A stretch of 64,000 nucleotides of DNA from Aeromicrobium chenweiae (GCF_003065605.1 NZ_CP026952.1:992001-1056000); one strand, 5' to 3'. Positions 7,837-17,594 are shown, counted from the stretch's first letter. Made by a program: numbers and translations. The notes: generated by a model from the sequence alone, not told the origin.

Positions 7837-8703
7837 ATGAGGCGTGGTCATTGGCAACGGGAGATCGGTCGGCTCGACCCGGAGACGCAGTACGAGCAGA
7901 TCGTCCGGATCACCGCGATGCACGAGTTCCCGTGGGACTCGCAACAGGCGCTCAGCTTCGCCCTGTTCCGCACCTACGCCGTGCCCTCGATCGGCCGGCT
8001 GCTGCACGACACGGGTGAGTTCACCGGGGCGACGCAGAAACGGCACGACGACACCGCGCTGATCCTCGAGGAGATCGTCGCGGAGGGGCTCGAGTCGCCG
8101 ACCGGACGCGCCGGCGTGCGCCGCATGAACCAGATGCACGGCAGCTACGACATCTCGAACGACGACCTGCGCTACGTGCTGTCGACGTTCGTGGTGACCC
8201 CCGTGCGGTGGATCGAGAGATACGGCTGGCGCGACGGCCTGGACGCCGAGAAGGCCGCGACCGTGCGCTACTACCAGCGGCTCGGCCGCCTCATGGGCAT
8301 CCAGGACGTGCCGGCGGACTATGACGGGTTCGCCGAGCTGATGGACGCGTACGAGCGCGAGACGTACGTGTTCGACGCCAAGGCGCGGGCGGTGGCCGAC
8401 GCGACGCTGGAGCTGTTCGTGGGCTTCTACCCACGCCCCCTGCGCCCGCTCATGCGCCGGTTCAGCATCGCGCTGCTCGACGACCACCTGCGGGCAGCTT
8501 TCGGCTACCCGCGACCGCCCCGGATCGTGCAGGCCCTCGCGCACGGCTCGCTGGTGGTGCGGGGCCGCGTCGTCCGCCTCCTGCCGCCGCGGCGCAGGCC
8601 GGTGCGCGTGCGGGACTCGCACCGCATCCGGTCGTACCCGGGCGGATTCATGATCGAGCGGCTCGGGACGTTCCCGGCGACGATGCCGCAGGACGTGACC
8701 TGA
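7837..8703 (+). CDS. Oxygenase MpaB family (DUF2236) protein
   Basis: 288 residues from ATG 7837. Family motifs are visible: an N-terminal FPWDSQQALSFALFRTYAVP, then RRMNQMHGSYDISNDDLRYV followed by LSTFVVTPVRWIERYGW, which is the signature of the ER-bound oxygenase/MpaB/rubber-oxygenase (Lcp) superfamily that can bind b-type haem. These proteins carry out oxidative cleavage or modification of isoprenoid or fatty chains in characterised members; the substrate here is unknown. The C-terminus is strongly basic. Expression is probably repressor-controlled through the palindrome just upstream. Confidence 0.85.
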   Translation: MRRGHWQREIGRLDPETQYEQIVRITAMHEFPWDSQQALSFALFRTYAVPSIGRLLHDTGEFTGATQKRHDDTALILEEIVAEGLESPTGRAGVRRMNQMHGSYDISNDDLRYVLSTFVVTPVRWIERYGWRDGLDAEKAATVRYYQRLGRLMGIQDVPADYDGFAELMDAYERETYVFDAKARAVADATLELFVGFYPRPLRPLMRRFSIALLDDHLRAAFGYPRPPRIVQALAHGSLVVRGRVVRLLPPRRRPVRVRDSHRIRSYPGGFMIERLGTFPATMPQDVT

Positions 8704-8778
8704 CGTCGGTCGCGTCGGACCCTTGCCCCGGCGGGACGTCGTGTGGAGGATGAGACCTTGGCGACGTCAGGAGAGATC

Positions 8779-9753
8779 ATGACCATGTTCCGTCGGGCGG
8801 TGACGCTGGCCGCGCTGCTGCTGGCCGCCACCACCGTGCCCGCCACCGCCCACGACCGGCACCACGGTCACTCGTGGCACGACCACGGATCCGCGCTGCC
8901 GGACCGGATCGAGCTGCCGAGCGGATGGCTGCCCGAGGGCATCACCACCGACGGCACGAACCTGTACTCCGGCTCCCGTGCTGACGGGGCCATCCTGAAG
9001 ATCAGCCTCCGGTCGGGCCGCACCACCAGGTTCGCCGGCGCGCCCGGCCGGGTGGCCGTCGGCATCGACCACGACCGCCGCCGCGACGTCCTGTGGGTCG
9101 CGGGCGGTCCCGGGCAGGAGGTCCGCGCCCAGGACGCCGACACCGGCCGGGTGCTCGCCACCTACGCGTTCCCCAGCGCGTCCACCCGGTTCGTCAACGA
9201 CCTGACGGTCACCGACCGCGGCGTCTTCGCGACCGACTCGCTGTCCAAGGAGCTGCTGGTCATCCCCTTCGCCCGCGGGCGGGGAGCACGCCTGCCGGAC
9301 CCCGGCCGGGCCACGACCGTGCCCCTCACCGGAGACCTCCAGCTCGCGGCGGGCAACAACCTGAACGGCATCGTGAGCTACGGCCGCACGCTGGTCGCGG
9401 TGCAGAGCAACACCGGCCTGCTGTTCGCGATCGACTCGCGTTCCGGTCGGACGCGCGAGATCGACACCGGCGGGGTGACGTTCGTCAACGGTGACGGGCT
9501 CGAGCGCGGTCGCGGCGTGCTGTACGTCGTGAGGAACCGCGACAACACGATCGTGGTCGTCGACCTGGACAGGGGGCTGCGCACCGCGGAGGTCGTCGAC
9601 ACGATCGACCGGGATGACTTCGCGGCGGCGGTCGACGTCCCGAGCACGGTCGCCCTCGTGAAGGGGTCACTCTTCGCGGTCAACGCCCGCTTCGGGATCG
9701 CCGACCCGCAGACCGCCGACTACTGGATCACGCGGGCGGACGCCCGGCGCTGA
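8779..9753 (+). CDS. Secreted SMP-30/gluconolactonase-like beta-propeller protein
   Basis: 324 residues from ATG 8779 (GGAGAG nine bases upstream); an earlier in-frame GTG at 8743 would spoil the signal peptide. Residues 1-26 are a Sec signal (MFRRAVTLAALLLAATTVPATA, written from the second Met) followed by a His-rich stretch. The mature part has repeating blades such as LPEGITTDGTNLYSGSR, VAVGIDHDRRRDVLWVAGG, FVNDLTVTDRGVFATDS and FVNGDGLERG, typical of six-bladed propellers of the SMP-30/superoxide-dismutase-like group. No catalytic metal set could be confirmed by eye. Its 3' end overlaps the convergent DoxX gene by 34 bases. Confidence 0.82.
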   Translation: MTMFRRAVTLAALLLAATTVPATAHDRHHGHSWHDHGSALPDRIELPSGWLPEGITTDGTNLYSGSRADGAILKISLRSGRTTRFAGAPGRVAVGIDHDRRRDVLWVAGGPGQEVRAQDADTGRVLATYAFPSASTRFVNDLTVTDRGVFATDSLSKELLVIPFARGRGARLPDPGRATTVPLTGDLQLAAGNNLNGIVSYGRTLVAVQSNTGLLFAIDSRSGRTREIDTGGVTFVNGDGLERGRGVLYVVRNRDNTIVVVDLDRGLRTAEVVDTIDRDDFAAAVDVPSTVALVKGSLFAVNARFGIADPQTADYWITRADARR

Positions 9754-10148
9754 CGCCAGGCGCGCCACGCGCCGGTCGACCACAGCGCCCAGACCACGAG
9801 GACGGGCTGGAACAGCAGCCGGACCGCGCGGGCGCGGTCGGAGTCGAGCCCGAAGGCATCCGTGCGGGTGACCAGCTGGGAGATGTTGCCCGGGAAGATC
9901 GCTACGAAGAACGCCGCCACTACCCAGCCCACGGTGGCCCGGTGCCGCTGCGGTGCCGCGACGAGCGCCCCTCCGAGGGTCAGCTCCGCCACTCCGGACG
10001 CGAGGACGACGAGGTCGGTGTCGGCGGGGAACCACGGCGGCACCTGCGCGGCGAACTCCTTGCGGGCGAAGGTCAGGTGGCTGGTGCCGGCGAACAGGAG
10101 CATCGCGCCGAGCGCGATCCGGCCGGTCGTGCGAGCGGGGGAGGACAT
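9720..10148 (-). CDS. DoxX family membrane protein
   Basis: 142 residues with ATG at 10146-10148 (MSSPARTTGRIALGAMLLFA); the longer open frame upstream is not conserved-looking. Four membrane segments are seen, at about 9-28, 47-65, 73-93 and 105-125, with FAGTSHLTFA, ASGVAELTLGGAL and FPGNISQ typical of the DoxX/DoxD-like group. Members act as small quinone-linked membrane proteins in redox stress; the role here is unknown. It is convergent with and overlaps the beta-propeller gene, and divergent from the luciferase-like gene with an 82-base gap. Confidence 0.8.
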   Translation of the reverse strand: MSSPARTTGRIALGAMLLFAGTSHLTFARKEFAAQVPPWFPADTDLVVLASGVAELTLGGALVAAPQRHRATVGWVVAAFFVAIFPGNISQLVTRTDAFGLDSDRARAVRLLFQPVLVVWALWSTGAWRAWRQRRASARVIQ

Positions 10149-10230
10149 GTGCACCAGCGTCCTCCACCGCGGGCGAACCCGCACGGCGTGAGGTGGGAAG
10201 CATCCGTCCGCGGGCCGCGTTGGGACTGAC

Positions 10231-11268
10231 GTGAGACTCTCCGTGCTGGACCTCGTGCCCGTCCGTACCGACCAGACGACGAGCGACGCCCTCGCGGCCA
10301 CCGTCTCGCTCGCGCAGGTCGCCGATCGTGCCGGCTTCACCCGGTTCTGGGTGGCCGAGCACCACAACATGCCGGCCGTCGCGGCGACTTCGCCGCCGGT
10401 CCTGATCGGCATTCTCGGGGCGCACACGGAACGGATCCGGCTCGGATCGGGCGGCGTCATGCTGCCGAACCACGCGCCGCTCGCGGTGGCCGAGCAGTTC
10501 GCGCTGCTCGAGGCGGCGACCCCGGGTCGCGTCGACCTCGGGATCGGCCGCGCGCCCGGCTCGGACCCCGTCACGTCCATGGCCCTGCGGGGCGCCGCCG
10601 GACGCGACGACACGGACATCGAGAACTTCCCGCAGTACCTCGACGACGTCGTCGCACTCATGTCGGCCGACGGCGTGCGCGTCGCGGTCCCGCGCCAGAA
10701 CTACGTCCTCAAGGCCACGCCGGCGGCGGCGAGCGAGCCCAGGATGTGGCTGCTCGGCTCGTCGATGTACTCCGCGCACCTCGCCGCGGCCAAGGGCCTG
10801 CCGTACGTGTTCGCGCACCACTTCTCCGGCCAGGGGACGGCCGAGGCGCTCGCGGTCTACCGCCGCGAGTTCCGGCCGAGCGACCTGGCGTCCGAGCCCG
10901 TCACGTTCCTGACCGTCAACGCCTCCGTCGCCGAGACCGACGAGGAGGCGGCAGCGCTGATGCTGCCCAACCTGCACATGATGGCCAAGCTGCGCACCGG
11001 CCAGCCCCTGACGCCGCTCGACCTCGTCGAGGACGCCGAGGCGATCGAGCTGCACCCGCAGGCGCAGGCGATGGTGGAGTCGGCGTTCGGCAAGGCCGTC
11101 GTCGGCTCACCGGCGTCTGCCGCGGCGCAGGTGCGCGCGCTGGCTGAGCAGTTCGACGTCGACGAGGTCATGATCAACCCGGTCGCCTCGGCCCGCCGAG
11201 GCACCGATCCGCGCAGCGCACCGGGACGTGAGCGGACCCTCGAGCTGCTCGCCAAAGAGCTGTTCTGA
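10231..11268 (+). CDS. LLM class flavin-dependent oxidoreductase (MsnO8-type)
   Basis: 345 residues from GTG 10231. The family start LSVLDLVPVR is followed by RFWVAEHHNMPAVAATSPPV and RIRLGSGGVMLPNHAPL, with ALLEAATPGRVDLGIGRAPG, which are diagnostic of bacterial luciferase-like monooxygenases of the MsnO8 subgroup. These use reduced flavin (FMN or F420) and O2; the substrate cannot be read from sequence. The full-length protein appears intact, ending with the conserved RTLELLA helix. It is followed 13 bases later by a strong hairpin. Confidence 0.9.
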   Translation: MRLSVLDLVPVRTDQTTSDALAATVSLAQVADRAGFTRFWVAEHHNMPAVAATSPPVLIGILGAHTERIRLGSGGVMLPNHAPLAVAEQFALLEAATPGRVDLGIGRAPGSDPVTSMALRGAAGRDDTDIENFPQYLDDVVALMSADGVRVAVPRQNYVLKATPAAASEPRMWLLGSSMYSAHLAAAKGLPYVFAHHFSGQGTAEALAVYRREFRPSDLASEPVTFLTVNASVAETDEEAAALMLPNLHMMAKLRTGQPLTPLDLVEDAEAIELHPQAQAMVESAFGKAVVGSPASAAAQVRALAEQFDVDEVMINPVASARRGTDPRSAPGRERTLELLAKELF

Positions 11269-11281
11269 GCCGCACCCCACC

Positions 11282-11333
11282 CGGGACGTCATCCCGCGCG
11301 GCGCGCAGACGGCGCGCTCGGGATGACGTCCCG
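11282..11333. terminator. Long hairpin, copy 1 of a related pair
   Basis: 15-bp perfect arms at 11282-11296 (CGGGACGTCATCCCG) and 11319-11333; the 22-base middle can fold again (GCGCGC pairs with GCGCGC). It begins 13 bases after the luciferase-like stop, so it is a likely terminator. The arm core GGACGTCATCCCG recurs at 14354-14401. Confidence 0.65.
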
Positions 11334-11410
11334 AAGTCTTCCGCCGCGCGTCGCCGGACGTTCACCTGAGGGTGGGGGTGCGGTCGGGCGGGGCGGACAG
11401 CCTCTGAGGC

Positions 11411-14347
11411 ATGTCACACCACCCCCTGCCCGCGCGCCCGTCGCGCCTGTCCCTGATGGTGCGCTCGATCAGCCGTCCTGCCCTGGTCGGCGTCGCCGCC
11501 GGAGCGCTCGCCGCGGCCGTCGTGCCGGCGACCAGCGCCTCCGCCGCGCCGGACCCCGGCACGAGCCAGAGCTTCCACCGCACCGCGACCTACCCGGTCT
11601 ACAAGAACCTGCCGAAGGACCTGCCGGCCTCGTCCGCGACGGTCGCCGAGATCTCGGACGTCTCCAAGGACGGCAAGACCCTCGTCTACACCGATGCCCT
11701 GGGCAAGCGGATCGGCTTCCTGGACATCTCCGACCCGGACCGGCCGGTGGGCGCGGGCAGCCTCTCGCTCGCGCAGCTCGGCGACACCGATGACCAGCCC
11801 ACCTCGGTCGCGGTCGTCGGCAAGTACGTGCTCGTCGTCGTCGACACCAGCGAGAGCTTCACGAAGCCCTCGGGACGGCTCGACGTCGTACGCCTCTCGG
11901 ACTCCAAGCGAATCCGCAGCATCGACCTCGAGGGTCAGCCGGACTCGATCGACGTCAGCGCCGGCGAGGACTACGCGGCGATCGCGATCGAGAACCAGCG
12001 CGACGAGGAGGCCAAGCCCGCGGGCAGGGCCAAGGGCGACCTCCCGCAGCTGCCACCCGGGTTCGTCCAGGTCATCGACCTCGACGGAGCCCCCGCCGAC
12101 TGGAAGGCCCATCGGATCGACCTGGTGGGCCCGGACGGCGCGGCGCTGCCCTCGTTCGTCGACGCGGGCCTCGCCGAGCCCACCGACCCCGAGCCCGAGT
12201 ACGTCTCGATCAACGGCAAGGACCGGCTGGCCCTGACGCTGCAGGAGAACAACGGCATCGTCATCATCGACCTGGCGACACGCCGGATCGAGAAGGTCTT
12301 CTCCGCCGGACGCGTGTCCGCCTTGGGCTTCGACACCAAGAAGGACGGCAAGATCTCGCTCACCGACTCGCTGACCGACGTGGTGCGCGAGCCCGACGCG
12401 ATCGGCTGGGTCGACGACACGCACGTCGCGACGGCCAACGAGGGCGACTGGAAGGGCGGCTCGCGTGGCTGGACCGTCTTCGACGCGACCGACGGCAGCG
12501 TGACGTGGGACGCGGGCAGCTCGTTCGAGCGGCTCGCGGTGCAGCACGGTCTCTACAACGACGACCGCGCCGCCAAGAAGGGCGCCGAGCCCGAGGGCCT
12601 CGCGATCTCGACGATCGACGGCGTCCGGTACGCGTTCGTCGGCTCCGAGCGCAGCAACTTCGTGGCGGTGTACGACATCAGCGACCCGGCCGCGCCACGG
12701 TTCCGCCAGGTGCTGCCGGCCACGAACGGGCCGGAGGGGATCCTGCCGATCCCCGGGCGCAACCTGCTGGCGGTGTCGAGCGAGACCGACGACGCCGCCG
12801 TCAACGTCCGCGCCAGCGTGAGCCTGTACGAGCTCGGCGACGGCCCCGCCGCGTTCCCGTCGATCGTCTCGGACGACGTCGCCGGCAACCCGGTCGGGTG
12901 GAGCGCGCTGGGCGCCCTCAGCGCCAAGCCGGGCGACGCCGGAACGATCTACGCCGCGGCCGACACGGTGCTGAAGCCCGCGCAGGTCTTCACCGTCGAC
13001 GTCACGCGCTCGACGGCGCACATCACCTCTGCGCTGACGATCAGCCAGGACGGTGCACCCGCCACCCTCGACGTCGAGGGCCTGTACGCGCGACCGGACG
13101 GTGGCTTCTGGCTGGCGTCCGAGGGTGCGACCGGCGCGGCCAACACGATCTACCGCACGAACGCCGCCGGCGAGATCCAGGAGAGCGTGTCGCTGCCGAC
13201 CGAGATCAGCGACCACGTCAAGAACTGGGGTCTCGAGGGCGTCACGGCGACGCAGGACGCCGACGGCGAGCACGTCTGGACCGTCATCCAGCGCCAGCTC
13301 TGGACGGACGTCAAGGACCAGACCGAGGCCCTGGACGGCGACGACGTGGCCCGCATCGGCCGGTACGACGTGAAGGACCGGACGTGGCACTGGTACGGCT
13401 ACCGGCTCGACAGCCCCAAGCGCGACGGTGGTGACTGGGTCGGCCTGTCCGAGATCACGGCGGTCGACAACGACACGTTCGCGGTCATCGAGCGCGACAA
13501 GCTGAACGGACCGCAGGCCCGCAACAAGCGGATCTACGCCGTGGACATCCCCGCCGACGACCCGGTCGGCGACGAGCTGCCGATCCTGGACAAGAAGCCC
13601 GCGATCGACGTCCTGCCCGAGCTCCGGGCCACGAACGGCTGGACGCAGGAGAAGCTCGAGGGATTCACGATCGCCGCGGACGGATCGCTCTACGGGGTCA
13701 CGGACAACGACGGGCTCAAGGACTCGACCGGCGAGACGGTGTTCCTGCGTCTCGGCCAGGCGCGGGACGTGTTCGCGGACGCGCTGAGGAGCTCGACGAC
13801 GCTGTCGCTGCCGCGGCGCACCACGGCGTACGGCCAGAAGCTCACCGCGACGGTCACCGTGACCGGTGGCGCCGGGGTGACGCCGACCGGCACCGTGACG
13901 GTCAAGGACGGGTCCACGACGGTGGGTCGCGGCACGGTCCGGAACGGCGCCGCGAAGGTGACGCTGTCAGGCCTGCGGGTCGGCGCCCGCCAGCTGGTCG
14001 CCGAGTACGGCGGCGACGCCCGTACGGTTCGCGGCACCAGCGAGCCGTTCGCGATCACGGTGGCCAAGGGTGCCACCCGGACGTCCCTGTCGATCGCCGG
14101 CAAGGCCCGCAAGGGCAAGGCCAAGACCGCGAAGGTCACGGTCTCCGCGGAGGGCTTCGCCCCGACCGGCACGGTCACGATCAAGAACGGGTCGAAGGTG
14201 CTCAAGACGGTGCACGTGAGCGGGGGCACGCGATCGGTCACGATCAAGCTGGACGCGACCGGCCGGCGCAGCCTGAAGGCGTACTACGCCGGATCGTCGG
14301 TCGCCAAGCCGTCGGCGTCGGGCACCGTGAAGGTGCGCGTCCGGTAG
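11411..14347 (+). CDS. Secreted esterase-like/phytase-family protein with two C-terminal Ig-like domains
   Basis: 978 residues from ATG 11411. Residues 1-46 form a long signal peptide with a basic start and cleavage near ASAAP. About 50-480 is a propeller region (choice-of-anchor-I-like, EISDVSKDGKTLVYTDALG, GFLDISDPDRP, TLQENNGIVIIDL, GPEGILPIP). About 480-790 matches the esterase-like-activity-of-phytase family (ATLDVEGLYARPDGGFWLASE, NWGLEGVTA, LEGFTIAADGSLYGVTDNDG). The last 180 residues are two bacterial Ig-like repeats (TPTGTVTVKDG... and APTGTVTIKNG...). There is no LPXTG sorting signal, so it is probably released or loosely wall-bound. It is flanked by two copies of the same hairpin. 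Confidence 0.85.
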   Translation: MSHHPLPARPSRLSLMVRSISRPALVGVAAGALAAAVVPATSASAAPDPGTSQSFHRTATYPVYKNLPKDLPASSATVAEISDVSKDGKTLVYTDALGKRIGFLDISDPDRPVGAGSLSLAQLGDTDDQPTSVAVVGKYVLVVVDTSESFTKPSGRLDVVRLSDSKRIRSIDLEGQPDSIDVSAGEDYAAIAIENQRDEEAKPAGRAKGDLPQLPPGFVQVIDLDGAPADWKAHRIDLVGPDGAALPSFVDAGLAEPTDPEPEYVSINGKDRLALTLQENNGIVIIDLATRRIEKVFSAGRVSALGFDTKKDGKISLTDSLTDVVREPDAIGWVDDTHVATANEGDWKGGSRGWTVFDATDGSVTWDAGSSFERLAVQHGLYNDDRAAKKGAEPEGLAISTIDGVRYAFVGSERSNFVAVYDISDPAAPRFRQVLPATNGPEGILPIPGRNLLAVSSETDDAAVNVRASVSLYELGDGPAAFPSIVSDDVAGNPVGWSALGALSAKPGDAGTIYAAADTVLKPAQVFTVDVTRSTAHITSALTISQDGAPATLDVEGLYARPDGGFWLASEGATGAANTIYRTNAAGEIQESVSLPTEISDHVKNWGLEGVTATQDADGEHVWTVIQRQLWTDVKDQTEALDGDDVARIGRYDVKDRTWHWYGYRLDSPKRDGGDWVGLSEITAVDNDTFAVIERDKLNGPQARNKRIYAVDIPADDPVGDELPILDKKPAIDVLPELRATNGWTQEKLEGFTIAADGSLYGVTDNDGLKDSTGETVFLRLGQARDVFADALRSSTTLSLPRRTTAYGQKLTATVTVTGGAGVTPTGTVTVKDGSTTVGRGTVRNGAAKVTLSGLRVGARQLVAEYGGDARTVRGTSEPFAITVAKGATRTSLSIAGKARKGKAKTAKVTVSAEGFAPTGTVTIKNGSKVLKTVHVSGGTRSVTIKLDATGRRSLKAYYAGSSVAKPSASGTVKVRVR

Positions 14348-14353
14348 CCCCGG

Positions 14354-14401
14354 GGACGTCATCCCGCGCGGCCCGTCGGGCGTACGCGCGGGATGACGTC
14401 C
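14354..14401. terminator. Long hairpin, copy 2, between convergent genes
   Basis: 16-bp perfect arms at 14354-14369 (GGACGTCATCCCGCGC) and 14386-14401 with a 16-base loop. It sits 6 bases after the phytase-like stop and 7 bases before the stop of the convergent acetyltransferase, so it can serve both as terminator. It shares its arm sequence with 11282-11333. Confidence 0.7.
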
Positions 14402-14408
14402 GAGCGGG

Positions 14409-15704
14409 TCAGAACCAGATGCTGAGGTACGGCTCGACCGGGGCGCGGAAGAACCGGTCGAGCCGTTCGGCGTCCCCGGTGAGCAGCCCGGCGGCCGCGA
14501 GGGTGCGGGCCGGGACCCCGCCCAGGTACAGCGAGCCGAGCGCGTTCACGCTCATCGAGGCGTCGGCGGGATCGTCCGTCGCCCTCACGGTGGCCTCGCC
14601 GGTGTCGGCCACGTCGACGGCCCACGTGCCGGCCGCGAAGCCGAGGGGATCGTCGATCGCGATGACCAGACGACCCGGCGCGCCGTAGGTGCGCGCGGCG
14701 AGGGCGGCCGGGACGTCGAGCACCCGCACCCAGAGGTGGTCGAGCTCGTTGACCCGCACGGCGCGGAAGTCGTCGATCATCCATCGCAGGGGCTCGTCGA
14801 CCGGCCGCAGGTGCGCCGTGACGGTCGCGACGAGGTCCATCTCCAGCACGTACCGCCACAGGCCGGCGTACGCGTCGGTGGTCGCCGCGACGAGCGTGTG
14901 GAGCTTGAGCTCGTGGTCGGCGTAGTCGGCCGGGTCCTCGACCAGCTCGTAGACCGCGAACCCCTGCGGGACGCCGTCGGGGTCGTCGTAGCGGACGATC
15001 TGCAGCTTCCGCGAGTCGGCGTCGCCCGGGGCCAGCCCGAGCTGGCGGGTCCAGAGGTGCCCGGAGTACGACATCTCGCCGGGCCGGCCGAGCCGCACCC
15101 GCTCCACGATCGCGAGCCCGTCCTCGCGCAGCTGCTCGCCGGTGACGAGCTGCACGCGACCACGGGGCTCCGGTCCGGTCCAGCGGACCCGGCGGGTGGA
15201 GATCGTCAGGTCGCGGGCGAACGCCGCGGGGGAGTAGCCGAACCGCGAGTAGATCGTCGACTCCGACACCGTCAGCATCGCGACGGGGAGGTCCTGCGCG
15301 AGCGCGGTGCGCAGCTCGGCCTCCACGAGGGCGCGGGCGATGCCGCGACGGCGGTGGGTCTGCGCGACCGTGACGCCGCTGACCGCCCACGCGGGGACCG
15401 CCCGCCGTCCGGGCACGGTCAGGTCGGCGGGCCAGCAGATCGTGGTGGCGACGGGCTGCTCGGGGATGCCCGCGGTGTCGTCGAAGACCCCGACGAGACG
15501 GCGGTCCTTCCCCAGCAGCCGGTGCCGCGTGGCGATCGTCTCCGGCGTCGGGGTGGCGTTGTGGAAGCCGCGGGTCTCGGCCCGGAACCAGGCCTCGTAC
15601 GCCGCCGCGTCGGTGCCGTCGACGACGGCCAGCCGCAGCCCTTGGGCGGCGAGTCGGGCCCGCGACGTCTCGTCGATCGGGAGGTCTGCAGATCGGGTGC
15701 TCAC
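14409..15704 (-). CDS. Eis-type GNAT family N-acetyltransferase
   Basis: 431 residues from GTG. The layout follows the Eis family: an N-terminal GNAT fold (about 20-160) with VSGVTVAQTHRRRGIARALV as the acetyl-CoA-binding RRxGIA loop, ESTIYSRFGYSPA after it, a second degenerate GNAT fold, and a sterol-carrier-like C-terminal domain ending in the aromatic SIWF that reaches the active site in Eis. Characterised Eis proteins acetylate multiple amines of aminoglycosides and other substrates; whether this one acts on drugs is not known. Convergent with the phytase-like gene. Confidence 0.87.
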   Translation of the reverse strand: MSTRSADLPIDETSRARLAAQGLRLAVVDGTDAAAYEAWFRAETRGFHNATPTPETIATRHRLLGKDRRLVGVFDDTAGIPEQPVATTICWPADLTVPGRRAVPAWAVSGVTVAQTHRRRGIARALVEAELRTALAQDLPVAMLTVSESTIYSRFGYSPAAFARDLTISTRRVRWTGPEPRGRVQLVTGEQLREDGLAIVERVRLGRPGEMSYSGHLWTRQLGLAPGDADSRKLQIVRYDDPDGVPQGFAVYELVEDPADYADHELKLHTLVAATTDAYAGLWRYVLEMDLVATVTAHLRPVDEPLRWMIDDFRAVRVNELDHLWVRVLDVPAALAARTYGAPGRLVIAIDDPLGFAAGTWAVDVADTGEATVRATDDPADASMSVNALGSLYLGGVPARTLAAAGLLTGDAERLDRFFRAPVEPYLSIWF

Positions 15705-15741
15705 GGTTCCAACGTAACGCCGCCGGACGCGGGCGGGTGGC

Positions 15742-16293
15742 TCAGGCGGTCGCCACCCCGGCCGCGACCCACTCGTCGCGCACCCGCGGCAGGGTGTCGG
15801 GCGAGACCGCGGCGGTCAGCCCCTCCAGGACGCGCACGGTGAAGCCCTCCCGCGCGGCGTCCAGGGCGGTGGCGCGGACGCAGTAATCGGTCGCGATCCC
15901 GCAGACGTCCACGGCGTCGATCCCCTCGGCGCGCAGCCAGTCGGCAAGCATCACGCCGGACACCGAGGAGCCCTCGAAGCCCGAGTACGCCGCGGCGTAC
16001 TCGCCCTTGAAGAACGTCTCGGCGAACATCTCCGGCGTCAGCGGGGCGTGCAGGAGCTCGCCCTCGGTGCCGACGACGCAGTGCCGGGGCCACGAGTCGA
16101 CGAAGTCCGGCGTGTCCGAGAAGTGGCCGCCGGGATCGATGTGGTGGTCGCGGGTCGCGACGACCGTGGCGTACGAGCCTGTGCCAAGGAGGTCGGCGAC
16201 GTCCTGCGCGACCTGGGCGCCACCCGTGACGGCGAGCGAGCCGCCCTCGCAGAAGTCGTTCTGGACGTCGACGACGATCAGGGCCGTGGTCAT
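15742..16293 (-). CDS. pncA: Nicotinamidase
   Basis: 183 residues with ATG at 16293 ([20 protein letters not shown]). The catalytic triad Asp9, Lys96 (FFKGEYAAAYSGF) and Cys138 (CGIATDYCVRATA) and the metal ligands Asp49, His51, His57 and His71 fall at almost the same numbers as in mycobacterial PncA. It hydrolyses nicotinamide to nicotinate in NAD salvage, feeding the adjacent pncB product. Its start overlaps the pncB stop as ATGA, so the two are a translationally coupled operon. Such enzymes also hydrolyse pyrazinamide. Confidence 0.95.
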   Translation of the reverse strand: MTTALIVVDVQNDFCEGGSLAVTGGAQVAQDVADLLGTGSYATVVATRDHHIDPGGHFSDTPDFVDSWPRHCVVGTEGELLHAPLTPEMFAETFFKGEYAAAYSGFEGSSVSGVMLADWLRAEGIDAVDVCGIATDYCVRATALDAAREGFTVRVLEGLTAAVSPDTLPRVRDEWVAAGVATA

Positions 16294-17594
16294 GAGGCGT
16301 TCTCCTCGTAGACCGTCTCGAGCACGGGATCGGACTTGGACAGCTGACGGGCCGACGCGGGCAGCTCGGCGAGGGACGAGCGCAGCCGGGCCCGCGAGTC
16401 CTCGAGGGACTCGTGGTGGATCCGCTTGCCGTCCCGGACGAGCTCGACCAGGAGCGACCGGTCGTTCTCGTCGTGGACGGGTGTCCCGTCGACGCCGATG
16501 ACCTCGGCCTGCGCGCGACCGTTCGGCCCGAGGCGGCGCAGGGCGTACTTGCGGCCGCCGACCGAGACCTTGTCCTGGCTCCTCTTCGCGACCGAGACCA
16601 TCCGGCCGTCGTCGTCGGCACGGGACACGAGCTTGTAGACGAATCCGCTCGTGGGGACGCCGGATCCGGTCACGAGCGAGGTGCCGACGCCGTAGCCGTC
16701 GACGGGGGCCACCGCGAGCGCCGCGATCGCGTACTCGTCGAGATCGCTGGTCACGGTGATGCGGGTCTGCTCGGCCCCGAGCTCGTCGAGCTGCTGGCGG
16801 ACGGTCCTGGCCAGCGACACGAGGTCGCCGGAGTCCAGGCGCACCCCGCCGAGCTCGTCCCCGGCCAGGTCGACCGCGGTGCGGATCGCCTCCGGGATGT
16901 CGTACGTGTCGACCAGCAGCGTCGTGCCGGGCCCGAGCGACCGGACCTGCGCCTCGAAGGCCTCCCGCTCGGTGTCGTGCAGGAGCGTGAACGAGTGCGC
17001 GCTGGTGCCGGTCGTCGGGATGCCGAACGTCCGGCCCGCCTCGAGGTTCGACGTCGCGGCGAACCCGGCGATGTAGGCGGCCCGGGCCGCCGCCACGGCA
17101 GCGGCCTCGTGGGTGCGGCGCGAGCCCATCTCGATGCACGGCCGGTCACCGGCGGCCGTGATCATGCGGGAGGCCGCGGTCGCGATCGCCGCGTCGTGGT
17201 TGAGCACCGACAGCAGGAGCGTCTCCAGGACGACGCTCTCGGCGAACGTGCCCTCCACGATCATGACGGGGGAGTGCGGGAAGTAGACCTCCCCGTCGGG
17301 ATAGCCCCAGATCGAGCCGGTGAACTGGTAGTCCGCGAGCCAGTCGAGCGTGGCGTCGTCGACGACCTCGGCCTCACGGAGCCAGGCGAGCTCGTCCTCG
17401 CCGAACCGGAACTCGGCGAGAGCGTCCAGCGCGCGGCCCACGCCGGCGACGACGCCGTAACGGCGTCCCCCGGACAGGCGGCGCGCGAACAGCTCGAACA
17501 CGGAGCGGCGCTGGGCCGTCCCGTTGCGCAGGGTCGCCTGCAGCATCGTGAGCTCGTAGCGATCGGTCAGCAGGGCGGTGCTGGGTGTGGTCAC
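16290..17594 (-). CDS. pncB: Nicotinate phosphoribosyltransferase
   Basis: 434 residues from GTG. It starts with [15 protein letters not shown], typical of the family, and carries [21 protein letters not shown], then [12 protein letters not shown] (the region with the conserved active-site His), VDTYDI and GVRLDSGDL. It converts nicotinate and PRPP to nicotinate mononucleotide with ATP. The gene is divergent from clpS, as pncB1 is beside Rv1331 in M. tuberculosis, and the downstream pncA overlaps it by 4 bases. The 65-base gap to clpS shows no NAD-regulator palindrome that I recognise. Confidence 0.95.
   Translation of the reverse strand: MTTPSTALLTDRYELTMLQATLRNGTAQRRSVFELFARRLSGGRRYGVVAGVGRALDALAEFRFGEDELAWLREAEVVDDATLDWLADYQFTGSIWGYPDGEVYFPHSPVMIVEGTFAESVVLETLLLSVLNHDAAIATAASRMITAAGDRPCIEMGSRRTHEAAAVAAARAAYIAGFAATSNLEAGRTFGIPTTGTSAHSFTLLHDTEREAFEAQVRSLGPGTTLLVDTYDIPEAIRTAVDLAGDELGGVRLDSGDLVSLARTVRQQLDELGAEQTRITVTSDLDEYAIAALAVAPVDGYGVGTSLVTGSGVPTSGFVYKLVSRADDDGRMVSVAKRSQDKVSVGGRKYALRRLGPNGRAQAEVIGVDGTPVHDENDRSLLVELVRDGKRIHHESLEDSRARLRSSLAELPASARQLSKSDPVLETVYEENAS

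Noticed and set aside
9720-9753. Overlap of beta-propeller and DoxX genes as a sign of a wrong start or frameshift
   Set aside because: The genes are convergent; the overlap is of 3' ends and both family C-termini are plausible, which is common in compact actinobacterial genomes.
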